Positions 44,957 to 55,300 of a stretch of 64,000 nt of DNA are shown here, piece after piece; the first letter of the stretch is position 1, and every line of letters begins with the position of its first letter. Position numbers and translations under genes: made by a program. Below the pieces are notes generated by a model. The model was not told the origin of the DNA, searched no databases, and saw only the letters and a list, made by a program, of their open reading frames with translations. Location: positions 2,849,501-2,913,500 of the forward strand of contig CANXME010002087.1 of the NCBI GenBank assembly GCA_948144175.1, in the 5' to 3' direction. The stretch comes from Closterium sp. NIES-65. Taxonomy: Eukaryota > Streptophyta > Zygnematophyceae > Desmidiales > Closteriaceae.

Positions 44957-45136
44957 TGTTAGAAATAGTAGCTAGAATGCAGGAGCCATAGCTAGGGTTA
45001 AGCTAGCTAGGCAAGAGAGAATAGGCAAAAGAGGAGTTTCACTAGAAAGGAGGGAGCTACAAATAGCAAGCCCTAAAAGGGTTATACTCACTATTGAGTA
45101 CCCCACTGCAGACTAGACAAGCATAATATTCTGACA
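44957..45136 (-). repeat. 3' LTR of element K
   Basis: TGTTAGAAATAGTAGC to TATTCTGACA, 180 bp, followed by CACCCCCATAGTCAAAGTGG. Confidence 0.9.
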
Positions 45137-45294
45137 CACCCCCATAGTCAAAGTGGGGTATAATCAGCACAGCAAGCAGTCATAAAGCAGATTCACAAGT
45201 ATAAGCAAAGCTAGAGGCATTCACAGAGGGTAAGTGAGGAGGAGGGGGGACTATGAGAGGAGAGGAGGTATTGGGCGGCAGCTGAAGCTGCTGG

Positions 45295-45420
45295 CATACG
45301 GTGCAACTGGAGCAACTGGCACACAGGCAACTAGAGCAACTGGCACACTGGCAACTAGAGCAACTGGCACACTGGCAACTGGAGCAACTGGCACACGGGC
45401 AACTGGAGTAACTGGCTCCG
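45295..45420 (-). repeat. 27-28-bp tandem repeat in element K
   Basis: About four to five units of GCAACTGGCACACTGGCAAC type with AGAGCAACT spacing. Confidence 0.75.
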
Positions 45421-46309
45421 CGGCTAGACGAGCGGCAGGAGCAACTGACTCACGGACGACTGGAGCAACGGGCTCACGGGCAACTGGAGCGAAGGGCTCA
45501 CGGGCGGCTGGCGCAACAGTCTCACGAGCGACTGGAGTTGCTGGCTTCACGGCGGCCACCCCCCTTCAACCTCCCCCTTTGTCCCAAAACTCCCGTTCAC
45601 ACCCCTCGGTATCCCTAGCGCCACTCCCACAGGACCCCCCTAGCACCACTCCCTCGACTCCCACACACCCATCCCCCTCAGCGGCAGCGGCAGCAGTGGG
45701 AGACGGAGGAGGAGGAGGAGCAGGGGACGACTCACACACCTGCCACCCCCATACCCCCAAACGCAGGCAGCAGCTGGGGCGGTGTGCGAGCGGAAGCGGG
45801 GCGGCGAGCGGGTCTCTGGGGCGCTGCGACGGGGGACGGGCAGGGCGGCACGCAGGCTCCCGGGGCGCTTCAACGGGCGACGGGAGGGGGGGCGACGTGC
45901 GGGCCCCCAGGGCGCCGCGGCGGGCGACGGGCAGGGCGTCGCGCGGGCCCCCGGGGCGCGTCGACGGGCAACGGGAAGGGGGGGGGGGGGCGACGCGCGG
46001 GCCCCCAGGGCGCCACGGCGGGCGATGGGCAGGGCTGCGCGTAGGCCCCCGAGGTGCTTTGACGGGCGACGGGAGGGGGGGCGATGCGGGGGCCCCCGGG
46101 ACGCCGCGGCGGGCGACAGGAGGGGTCAGCGCGCGGGCCCGGGGGCGCCGCGTCGGGCGACGGAACCGCCGCGCGCGCCCAGGCCGCACGGCGGGCAGCG
46201 CGTGGCGGGAAGAAAAAATGAACATCGCGCGCCATGGGGCGCGCGATAGACAGTATGGCAGCGGAAGCAGGCGGGCCCACAGGCCAGGAGCGTAATCGCT
46301 CTGATACCA

Positions 46310-46489
46310 TGTTAGAAATAGTAGCTAGAATGCGGGAGCCATAGCTAGGGTTCAGCTAGCTAGGCAAGAGAGATTAGGCAAATGAGGGGTTTCACTAGAA
46401 AGGAGGGAGGTTCAAATAGCAAGCCCTAAAAGGGTTATACTCACTATTGAGTACCCCACTGCAGACTAGACAAGCATAGTATTCTGACA
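46310..46489 (-). repeat. 5' LTR of element K
   Basis: 180 bp. The adjoining GCTCTGATACCA is the exact reverse complement of the initiator-Met primer site. Confidence 0.9.
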
Positions 46490-47007
46490 CTGTCGCCAGC
46501 CGCTACGCCGACCGACATCGACGGAATTTTACCCTTCCGTGATGGGCAGATGGTCCTTCTGAACACGAAAAATCTTCGACTGCCCTAGCCGGCAAAATTA
46601 CGTCCCCGCTACGTGGGACCCTTCCGCATCATTTGGATGCTGACCCCGGCCACAGCAAAACTTTTCCTACCTGACAACTCGAAAATCCACGATGCCTTCC
46701 ACGTCAGCTTGCTCCGCCATTACGAGGCTCCGCAGCCGTCTGACGTCGCTCGACCTAACATCGCGCCAAGTGTCCAGCCTGTGGCAGACCCGACACTCCA
46801 GCCTTGGAAGATTTTGAATCATCGCATTCGTGCGACCCCGGCTGGACGCCACGTTGACTTTCTCCTGCGATGGGTAGATCGCACAAGCAAAGATGACACG
46901 TGGGTCCCGACCGACTCACTCCAGGGCCTGTCGGTACTTCGGGATTATCTTTCCCGTCGACGCATGCCTGATATCGACCACCTTTCTGAAGGGGGGGGGG
47001 GGGGTAG

Positions 47008-47280
47008 TGTAAGGAATTTTCCTAATTCCTTACTGAGGAACTCCATACGCGTACAATTCCAACTTTTTGGAGTTCAGGCTCGGTCTGTCGACCTCGCCTT
47101 CCGAACGTCCTTCGCGTCACCTTCGGGTTTCCCAACCCCAATCTTGTACCCAACCTTCGCGCGACCCCGCGACCTCGGCCTTGCTAGCTTTGCTATATTA
47201 GGGCGTGTCCAGCGCATACATTTACCGTTCATAAATCCCTTCACCTACCACATTATTGAGTTGTAACACTACATTTTACA
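47008..47280 (+). repeat. 3' LTR of gypsy J
   Basis: TGTAAGGAATTTTCC to ACATTTTACA, 273 bp, after a run of about 14-15 G. It is distantly similar along its length to the LTR of gypsy L (shared ACGCGTACAA, ACCCAACCTT and ATATTAG stretches). Confidence 0.8.
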
Positions 47281-47765
47281 GAAAGTGTGGACACGGCCGA
47301 CTTTTGTGCACGAGACGGCACGCCAGCTGCACGTACCCCGAGTCGTCTGAGTCACGTAACGCATACATCGTGCGCGCGAACTCGGGTACAGTATCGCGTC
47401 CAGTTAGCTACAGTAAGTTTCCTCCGTATTGCTCGCACGATTTCACCAGTGCCTCTCGACACTCGCCGAAACCACCTGCGCGCTGGCGAAAATGCCAACC
47501 CTGCTCTTCACAAGGTAACCGGTTAACTCGGTTTCTAGGCTGTGTTGGCACTGTTGAAGTTTGTCGAGGTGGAATGTGTCCGCACGCTAGAAATTCGAGG
47601 AAGTATGAACTCGGCTCAAAGAGAATTCGTTTTCAGGTACAGTGATCAGTTTTGTGCCCCGACATGAATGTGGGCACTAAAATTCCCAAAATGAACGCGC
47701 TGGATACCCCCTTATGCCTAGGCCCCGTTGTTTTTTGCTTCCCATTCTACGCACTTGTTATGAGT
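47281..47765. other. non-element DNA between two facing gypsy 3' ends
   Basis: 485 bp between the LTRs of J and L. No gene or repeat recognised. Confidence 0.5.
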
Positions 47766-48033
47766 TGTAAAAGAGAGTGCGCGGAATAACGAATAACGAA
47801 GATGTGACTCAATGAACTGACAGTACAATGAAAGCACGCGCTAATATAGTGGATCAACCTAGCTAGGCGGGAACCTTGGGAACACAAGGTTGGGTGCAGG
47901 CTGGGCAAAGGAAAGGCCGAAGGCGACGCGGGGTTGCTTTGGCAGCAAGCAAAGTGGCCGAACGTGCACTTCCGAAAGTTGGGGTTGTACGCGGTTGAGT
48001 AAACCCCTGTAAGGAAAAGGGTTTTTCCCTACA
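47766..48033 (-). repeat. 3' LTR of gypsy L
   Basis: 268 bp. On the minus strand it runs from TGTAGGGAAAAACCC to CTCTCTTTTACA and is preceded by AAAGGGGGGGGGGGTAG-type polypurine sequence. Confidence 0.8.
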
Positions 48034-48059
48034 CTACCCCCCCCCCTTTAAGAAAGGTG

Positions 48060-51000
48060 ATCAATATCCGCAGCTCGCTTGCGGGCGAGGTAATCACCAA
48101 GAAGCGGAGAAGCTTCAAGCGAGGCGGATGGCACCCAAGTGTCATCCTCACTGGTGCGGTCAGTCCAGTGGATTAAAAAATCCACGTGGCGTCAAGAAGC
48201 GTCGAGCCGAACACGATGCGCCAAAATCTTGGACGGGTCAAGTGTCGGTTCTAGGACAGGTCGTGCTGTCGGGGCGGCATTCTGGCGCGTGATCTCTGTC
48301 GTGGCAGGCACGAAATTGCGAAGGAGGCTGACATGGAAGGCGTCATGTATACGCCAATCGTAAGGTAGCAGCAGCTTCGCGGTGACAGGTGTCACCATCT
48401 TGATGATCTTTAACAGCCCGCAAAATCGTGGCCGGAGTTTCGATGGGCCGGGCAGGTGCAGGTTCTTTTTGTCAAGTAGCACTAATTGCCCTGCTGCCAA
48501 GACGATTTCCCGTCGTAGAAGGTCGGTGTATTTACGGGAAGTGGTATTCGCCTTGCGAATTGCGTCCGCAGCCTTTTCGGGAACTTCCTGTAGTTCCGTC
48601 ACAAATGTTTGTGACCGCGGGACCGGATTGTCAAGCGTAGTCGTTGTAGGAACCGTCGGGTCCATCCTGTGATTTAGGAAAAACGGAGAGTGATTAGTCG
48701 TGCTGGACAGGGCGTTGTTGAACGGGAACTCCAACATGGCGAGCGAGTTTTCCCAGCGAGTGGGGTCGGAGCAGTTTGTCCTGATCAGCTGCTCCATAGT
48801 CTGATTGGTGCGCTCGGTCTGGCCGTCTGTTTGAGGGTGGTATGCCGATGAGAACTGTAGCTTCGTGCCGTACTGCGCCCACGTCTCCTTCCAGAATTTC
48901 GATGTGAACTTCGGGTCCCTGTCGCTGATGATCGCAACGGGGATTCTGTGCAGTCGCACGATGGTCGAGATGAAGAGGCGCGCAGTTTCTTCGGCTGTGA
49001 TTGTTGTACGACACGTTGCAAAGTGCGCCATTTTCGTAAGGCGATCGACGACGATAAGAACAGCGTCGTTGCCGAACGGCCCAGCTGGCATCCCCATGAC
49101 GAAGTCCATCGTCACCTGTTGCCAGGGTTGCTCGGGTGGCTCGAGGGGTTGCAGCAGTCCAGCTGGCCGCTGACGTGTCAATTTCATGGCTTGGCACACC
49201 CTGCATGAGGACACATATCGCTGCACGTCGTCAGCACAATCACGCCAATAATATTGACGGTGCAACAGCTTCTGGGTTTTATCAACCCCGAAATGTCCGG
49301 AGAGGTTAGAATCGTGGACCTCCTGAATAAGGAGTTCACGCAGCAGCCTGTAAGCGGGAACCCAAATCCGGTCAGTTCCGGCTTTTAGGTAATAATTCCC
49401 CTTCTGCGTCGTCGCCTGCTGGTGATTCCGAGTCGTGAAGAACTGGTCCGTAGTGTAGCCATGGGTGAATAGTCCCATAAGTAGCGGGTTCGAATGAGCG
49501 ATGAGTACTGCAGCGAATTGAACTGTCAGCCGGGTAAGGGCGTCGGCGATGTTATTTGCCCCTTTCTTGTACGTGATGCGGTAGGTGAAATGACTCTCCA
49601 TGTAGTCCAGCCACTCAATTTGTCGCGGGTTGAGGTTGGGCTGAGCTTGCAGGTACTGTAGGGACTTGTGGTTTGTGCGAACAGTGATGTCGGAGCCCAC
49701 CAAGTAGCAGCGCCACAGTTTGAATGCGTGTATTATGGCGAGCATCTCCTTGTCATGTATCGCGTAGTTGCGCTCGACTGCCTGCAGTTTGCGTGACTCG
49801 TAGGCGATCGGCTGCAGCCCGTTCCCGAAATCCTGGAGGAGTACAGCTACGATGGCAAAATCTGAGGCGTTGGTGATGACTTCGAACGACTTCGATGGGT
49901 CGGCGATGCGCAAAACTGGAGGGGAAACGAGAAAATTCTTCAACTCCTGAAAAGCCGCCTCAGCTTCCTCCCCCCACACAAAATTTCTGTCCTTGTGCAG
50001 CAGGTCGGTCAGTGGGTCGGTTATCCCCACCATATTTGGGATAAACCGCCTGACGTAATTCACGAAGCCTAGAAACCTCTGGAGCTCCGTGATGTTAGTC
50101 GGGGACTTCCACTCCTGAATAGTCTTGATTTTCGCCGGGTCGATCTTGATGCCGTCGCGGGAGATGACGTGCCCCAAAAACTCCAACTCGTGCTTAAAGA
50201 ACTCACACTTAGAGCCCTTGGTGATGAGGCGGTTCTCCTACAACCGCTTAAACACTGCGTCGAGGTCTCGGAGGTGTTGTTCCCTTGTCCCGCTAAAAAT
50301 CATAATATCGTCCAAATAGACAATCACACACTTGTCAGTTGAAATGTCGAAGGCGCGTTTGTGAGGCCGAACGGCATTACAGTGAACTCGTAGCTTCCGT
50401 AGCGGGTGCGAAATGCGGTCTTGTGACAATCGTCGGTGAAGACCCGAATCACGTGATAACCGCCACGCAAGTCAATTTTCGAGAAATAGCGAGCGCCGCG
50501 AAGTTGATCGAGGAGGTCGTCGGTGCGTGGGATTGGATAGCGAGATTTGTTGGTCACCCGGTTGAGCGCATGATAGTCGATACACATGCGAAGCCCGCCA
50601 TCCTTTTTCGGCGTGAACAGGATCCGGGATGCGAAGGGAGATGTACTGGTTCGAATAAACCCCTTCTCCAAAAGTCCCTCAATTTGTCGTCGCAGCTCCT
50701 CGAGTTCCGGTTGGGTCAACCGCCACTGTGTACAAAGAGTCGGCTGCGCGCCAGGCTCTAGCTGGATTTTGTGGTCCTCGGGGCGTTCCGGTGGCAGTCC
50801 AGGTGTCAAATCGTCGGGGATGATTTCCAGGTGCTGACGAATCAGCTCCGCTAAATCAGGTGGTACATCTGCGCACAGCTTCTCGATGTCCTTTCCGTCG
50901 GTGTCGGTCGCCAACTCGCGCAAACATACGGCGAACAGCTGCGCGCCTTGATTGAAGCGGTGAGCAATAGTAATAGCTTTGACGCACGGAGCTTGGATGT

Positions 51001-51642
51001 AGTCAGGTGTCCATGTAGGAAGCTTAATTAGCCCCTCATGCTTGCTGATGCTGCATGATCCCGTTGTTCAGTCAATGACGGGGTTGTGCCGTCGCAGCCA
51101 ATCACGTCCTAGCAGCACGTCGCAACCATCCAGCGTCGTCGCGAGAAATTCATGCTGAAGCCGAAATCGTCGCCGCATTCGATCCGCACCGTCCGTGTTT
51201 CTTCCAAAATCACCAGAGGCGTCCCATCCACGAGGCGAGCGTCGATTTTGGGCAGACACCTGTCAAGTTGCAGCTTGCATTTTTTTGCTGTCGCCAAGTT
51301 GAAGAGGCTATGGCTCGCCCCTCCATCGACGAACATTTTCAAGTAATTTTTTAACACTTTGCCAATGACCACCACAGGGTGATCCACATGGTTATCCCCG
51401 TTATTCGGCCGAGTGCGATCGATTGCATGAATCGGAACCACGACTCGGTAGGGATGATGGTGTTCAGGCGACAGTGCACAGTCAGTAAGGGGCCCGTCTG
51501 TTACTGACTCTTCTCATTTCTCGGCTCTTTCCCGTCGTTCCTCTTCGCCGGCGTTCTCTCGGGGCAGTCTGCATATTTGTGACCCGGCTTCCTGCACTTA
51601 TAACACAACCCTGTGTAGGGGCGGTCTAGTGCATGGACTCCG
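48060..51642 (-). pseudogene. gag end and pol remains of gypsy L
   Basis: A gag zinc knuckle CYKCRKPGHKYADC lies near 51550-51610. Protease DGGAS, RT ([44 protein letters not shown]), connection (LQRFLGFVNYVRRFIPN), RNase H (NASDFAIVAVLLQDFGNGL, ADALTRLTVQ), integrase (GHFGVDKTQKLLHRQYYW, CRVCQAMKLTRQRPAGLLQP, TMDFVMGMPAG, ISDRDPKFTS, DGQTERTNQTMEQL) and a tail with DDTWVPS follow. Most of RNase H and integrase are still open in one frame, so this copy is better kept than J. Confidence 0.86.
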
Positions 51643-51713
51643 TGTCAGAACATATAGCTTACTTGTTTCTGTAGGCTATAGTGGGGTATCCCATAGGGGG
51701 TACAACCCAATTA

Positions 51714-52240
51714 AAGCCCGTGAGCCGGCGCTCCCCGCGCACCGCCCACCCGTGGGCCTTCAGCCGGCCCGTGAGCTGCCGACGCCGCCCGTGAGCAGCC
51801 CACGCCGCCGCCGCCACGCGTGAGCCGCCGACGCCGCCGACGCCGCCCAAGAGCCGTCGACGCCGCTGCCGCTGCCGTCACCAGTGAGCCGCCGACGCCG
51901 CCGCCGCCGCCCGTGAGCCGCCGACGCCGCCGCCGCCGCCCGTGAGCCGCCGTCGCCCGTGAGCCGCCGACGCCGCCCGTGAGCCGCTGACGCCGCCGCC
52001 GCCGCCCGTGAGCCGCCCTGGCCGCCCGCCCAGCCGCCCGTGAGCTCCCCGCGCGCCGTCCCAGCCGCCCGTGAGCCGCCACCGAGCTGCCCCAGCCGCC
52101 CGTGCCGCCGCCCGAGCCGCCTCAGCCGCCCGCGCCGCCCTAGCCACCCGAGCCGCCCGAGCCGCCCAAGCCGCCCGAGCCGCCCGCGCCGCCCGAGCCG
52201 CCCGAGCCGCCCGAGCCGCCCGAGCTGCCCGAGCCGCCAG
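51714..52240 (+). repeat. GC-rich tandem repeat leader of copia E
   Basis: Units of CGTGAGCCGCCGACGCCGCC (about 20-30 bp) give way to 9-bp units of GAGCCGCCC at about 52120-52230. It is placed between LTR and gag. Confidence 0.85.
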
Positions 52241-52347
52241 AGGAGCTGCTCTCCTGCTCCTGTCGGACTGCTGCTGCTCCTGGGCTGTGTACCTGCGCCG
52301 CTAACCTACCCGACTCTTCCTGCCCGGTGAGACTGTCAGCTGCTGTC

Positions 52348-55300
52348 ATGGCCACCCCCAATGTCCTAGCTTTTGATGCTGAGGGTAGAGCCATTGACTT
52401 TGCAGTCTGGATTGAGGACCTGCAGCTGTACTTACTGTGTGATGCGGTCGATGAGGTCTCTCTCTTTGACTTTGTCTCTGGCGCTGTCCCTGCCCCTCCT
52501 CCTGATGCTGATTCCGCCGTTCGCTCCAAGTGGGCGACCCGCGATGCTGCTGCACGTCTTGCTGTGCGTCGCCACCTCCCTTCCTCCGAGCGTGCCCACT
52601 TTAGTCAGTGCAAGACCGCTCAGGCCTTGTACGACGCTGTAGTTGCACGCTACTCCTCCCCTTCCTCCGCTACGCTGAGCCGCCTCATGCTCCCTTTTCT
52701 CTTCCCTGACCTCGCTGCCTTTCCCACTGTCGCTGACCTCATTACCCACCTCCGCGCTAGTGACGCTCGCTACCGCGCTGCCCTTCCTGCTGAGTTCCGC
52801 GCCGCCAACCCTCCTCCCATGTACATCACTCTCTACTTTCTTGTCACCCGTCTCCCTGAGTCCCTCCGTGTCGTTAGGGACCAGTTTCTCTCTGTCTGTC
52901 CCACCACTCTCACTGTCGACCTCCTTGAGGAGTCCCTGCTAGCGGCTGAGAAGAGTATTGTCGCTGTAGGGGCCTCTCGAGGTGACCCTCGCACCCCCAT
53001 CTTTGAGGGGTGTGGTCCTTCCCCCCTGCTGCCCTCTGTCGCCTCTGCCGCTGCGGCCGACCTCACTGGTTTTGAGTCGGTCGGCGCGGCGTCTGCCCCC
53101 AGCGGCAGACGCCGCTCTGGCAAGGGCAAAGGGGGCAAGGGAGCGGGTGGAGCTAGAGGGGGCGGTGGAGGAGGCGGTGGGGGTGGCGGGGGGAGTGGGG
53201 GTGGCGGTGGGAGTGGTGGCGGGAGTGGAAGTACTGGTGGTGGCGGTGGAGGCGGAGGTGGCGGCGGAGGTGGTAGCGGAGGAGGCGGTGGGAGCGGTGG
53301 GAGCGACGGTCCTGGTGGGGGAGGTGGCGGTGGAGACGGGGGTGGCGGTGGAGGCGGGGGTCGGAGTGGCTCGTCCCAGCGGAGCAGCTCTGGGGGTGGT
53401 CAGCGCCAGCAGCAGCAGCAGCAGCAGCAGCCGCAGCAGCAGCCACAGCAGCAGCAGCGCTCTCGCACCGTCCCCGGCCCTCAGCAGCTCCGTGAGTGGT
53501 ACTTGCAGCGTCAGCATGGTGGTGCGCTTGGTCCCTGCCCCTACGTTCTTCGCACCGGTGACCGTGCAGGGGAGAGGTGTGGAGGCGCCCACACAGCCCG
53601 CCGCTGCTTTGGCCGCCTGACCGACGCCTGGCGTCAGCAGTTTCCGGAGGCCGCTGAGATCCCCCGCTGGGGAGAGCTGTCTAGGGCTGGTGTAGCTTTT
53701 TATGATCTTGATTTTGATGCTATTCTCTCTGCTATGTATGCTGTGACTGGTAGTGATGAGGATGACTGTTACCGGTGTTTCCCGCCCGACCCGGGCATTG
53801 GTACTGCCGCGTCAGGTACTGGTGAGGCTGCTGCTCTAGGTGCCAGTGCGTCTGTGCTCTCAAGTGCTGGTGAGTCTGCCCTCTCACATACTGTGTCGGC
53901 TTCGGCCTCTCACACCTTCACCCTTGACTCTGGAGCGTCTCGCTCCTTCTTTAGGGACCGCACCACTCTCACGCCGCTGAGTCGGCCGGTTGCGGTGTCC
54001 CTGGCTGACCCCTCTGGGGGGCCTGTCCTGTCTCGCTTCTCCACTGTTCTCCCGTGTCCGGCGGCCCCCTCTGGCACCCTGACTGGTCTCTACCTCCCCT
54101 CGTTCTCGACGAACTTGGTGAGTGGTGCTGACCTCCAGGATGCGGGTGTTCACCAGTTCACCCCTGCTCGTCAGCGGGTGACCCACTGCACGGAGGCGGA
54201 TACAGGTCGCCACCTGGCTACGTTTACACGTCGGCCAGGGTCGAGCCTGTACACACTGACCACTGCTTCTCCTCCAGGTGCTGAGTCTGGTAGGGTCCTT
54301 TTGTCTGGTCAGGTGTTTACTGCAGCGTCCAGGTCTGGTCCTGAGTCTGCCCCCTGCTCGTGTCGTCGTCTGTCTCACGAGACCCTCCTCTGGCACCACC
54401 GACTTGGCCACCCCTCTCTTCTTCGGCTCAGAGGCATGGCCTCGCGAGTCCTTGTGTCTGGTCTTCCCCGGTCTCTCCCTCCCCTTCCTCCGGGCCCTGG
54501 CCCTACCTGTGTCCCCTGTGTCGAGGGGCGCCAGCGTGCTGCCCCTGACTCCTCCCAGTTTCCTCCGACAGAGGCCCCGTTGCAGACGCTTCACATGGAC
54601 GTGTGGGGCCCAGCCCGCGTCAGTGGACAGGGTCAGGAGCGCTACTTCCTGCTGGTGGTTGACGACTACTCGCGTTACACCACAGTCTTCCCCTTGCGCA
54701 GCAAGGGTGAGGTCACTGAGGTGTTGATCGACTGGATCCGCGCAGCTTGTCTCCAGCTTCGGAGGAGCTTTGGCTCTGACTTCCCTGTTTTGCGTCTGCA
54801 CTCGGACAGAGGTGGAGAGTTCTCCTCTGGCCTCCTGAGTGCCTACTGTAGTGCGCGAGGCATCCGTCAGACCTTCACGCTTCCGGACTCACCACAGCAG
54901 AATGGGATTGCTGAGCGCCGCATTGGCATGGTGATGGACGTCGCTCGTACGTCCATGATGCATGCGGCTGCTCCCCATTTTCTGTGGCCGTTTGCGGTCA
55001 GGTACGCTGCGCACCAGATCAACCTCCACCCCAGGGTCTCTCGACCGGAGACCTCCCCAGCCCTGCTGTGGAGCGGGAAGGTTGGCGATGCGTCGGCGTT
55101 CCGGGTCTGGGGATCTCGGGCGTTTGTTCGCGACCTGTCTGCGGACAAGCTGTCCCCTCTTGCTTCTCCCTGCGTCTTCCTCGGGTTCCCCCCCGACGCT
55201 CCTGGGTGGCAGTTTTACCACCCCACCTCTCGACGTGTTCTGTCCTCCCAGGACGTCACGTTCGACGAGTCGGTACCCTACTACCGCCTCTTCCCCTACC

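Larger units (their letters stand above)
44957..46489 (-). mobile_element. non-autonomous LTR element K inside gypsy J
   Basis: 1.53 kb with 180-bp LTRs (44957-45136, 46310-46489), flanked by CTGTC (44952-44956, 46490-46494). On the minus strand a perfect TGGTATCAGAGC primer site (46298-46309) follows the right LTR. The interior has no pol. It carries GC-rich repeats (about 45780-46230), the conserved block (about 45676-45775), a 27-28-bp repeat array (about 45295-45420) and the polypurine module. LTRs differ at about 8 sites, near 96%. It looks complete as a non-coding element. Confidence 0.9.
43056..46990 (+). pseudogene. pol remains of gypsy J
   Basis: RT end, connection region (ELQSFLGFVNYVRRFVPSM), RNase H (VVTDASDFAIGAVLLQDFG, DKEMLAIVHAFRTWRCYLTG, ADALTRPS), integrase zinc region (SGHFSVDKTLKLL, CPTCQSMKSSRQRP), integrase core (DSVLVVVDRSTKMAHFAPC, DGQTERTNQTMEQLI) and, past element K, the C-terminal module (IHDAFHVSLLRHYEAP, chromodomain-like DDTWVP). 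Not a readable gene. Confidence 0.83.
43056..47280 (+). mobile_element. Ty3/gypsy element J, 5'-truncated, split by element K
   Basis: Begins inside RT ([20 protein letters not shown]) and continues through RNase H (about 43590-43980), integrase (about 44150-44956 and from 46490), a chromodomain-like tail (about 46840-46985), a G-rich polypurine tract and a 3' LTR at 47008-47280. The order RT-RNase H-integrase defines Ty3/gypsy. The tail RHVDFLLRWVDRTSKDDTWV suggests the chromovirus branch. Element K splits the integrase. It is broken, with about half a dozen or more breaks, and old. Confidence 0.87.

Noticed and set aside
45234-46295. 353-residue Gly/Arg-rich frame in element K
   Set aside because: It runs antisense to the element across its GC-rich array and the non-coding block, with no domain.
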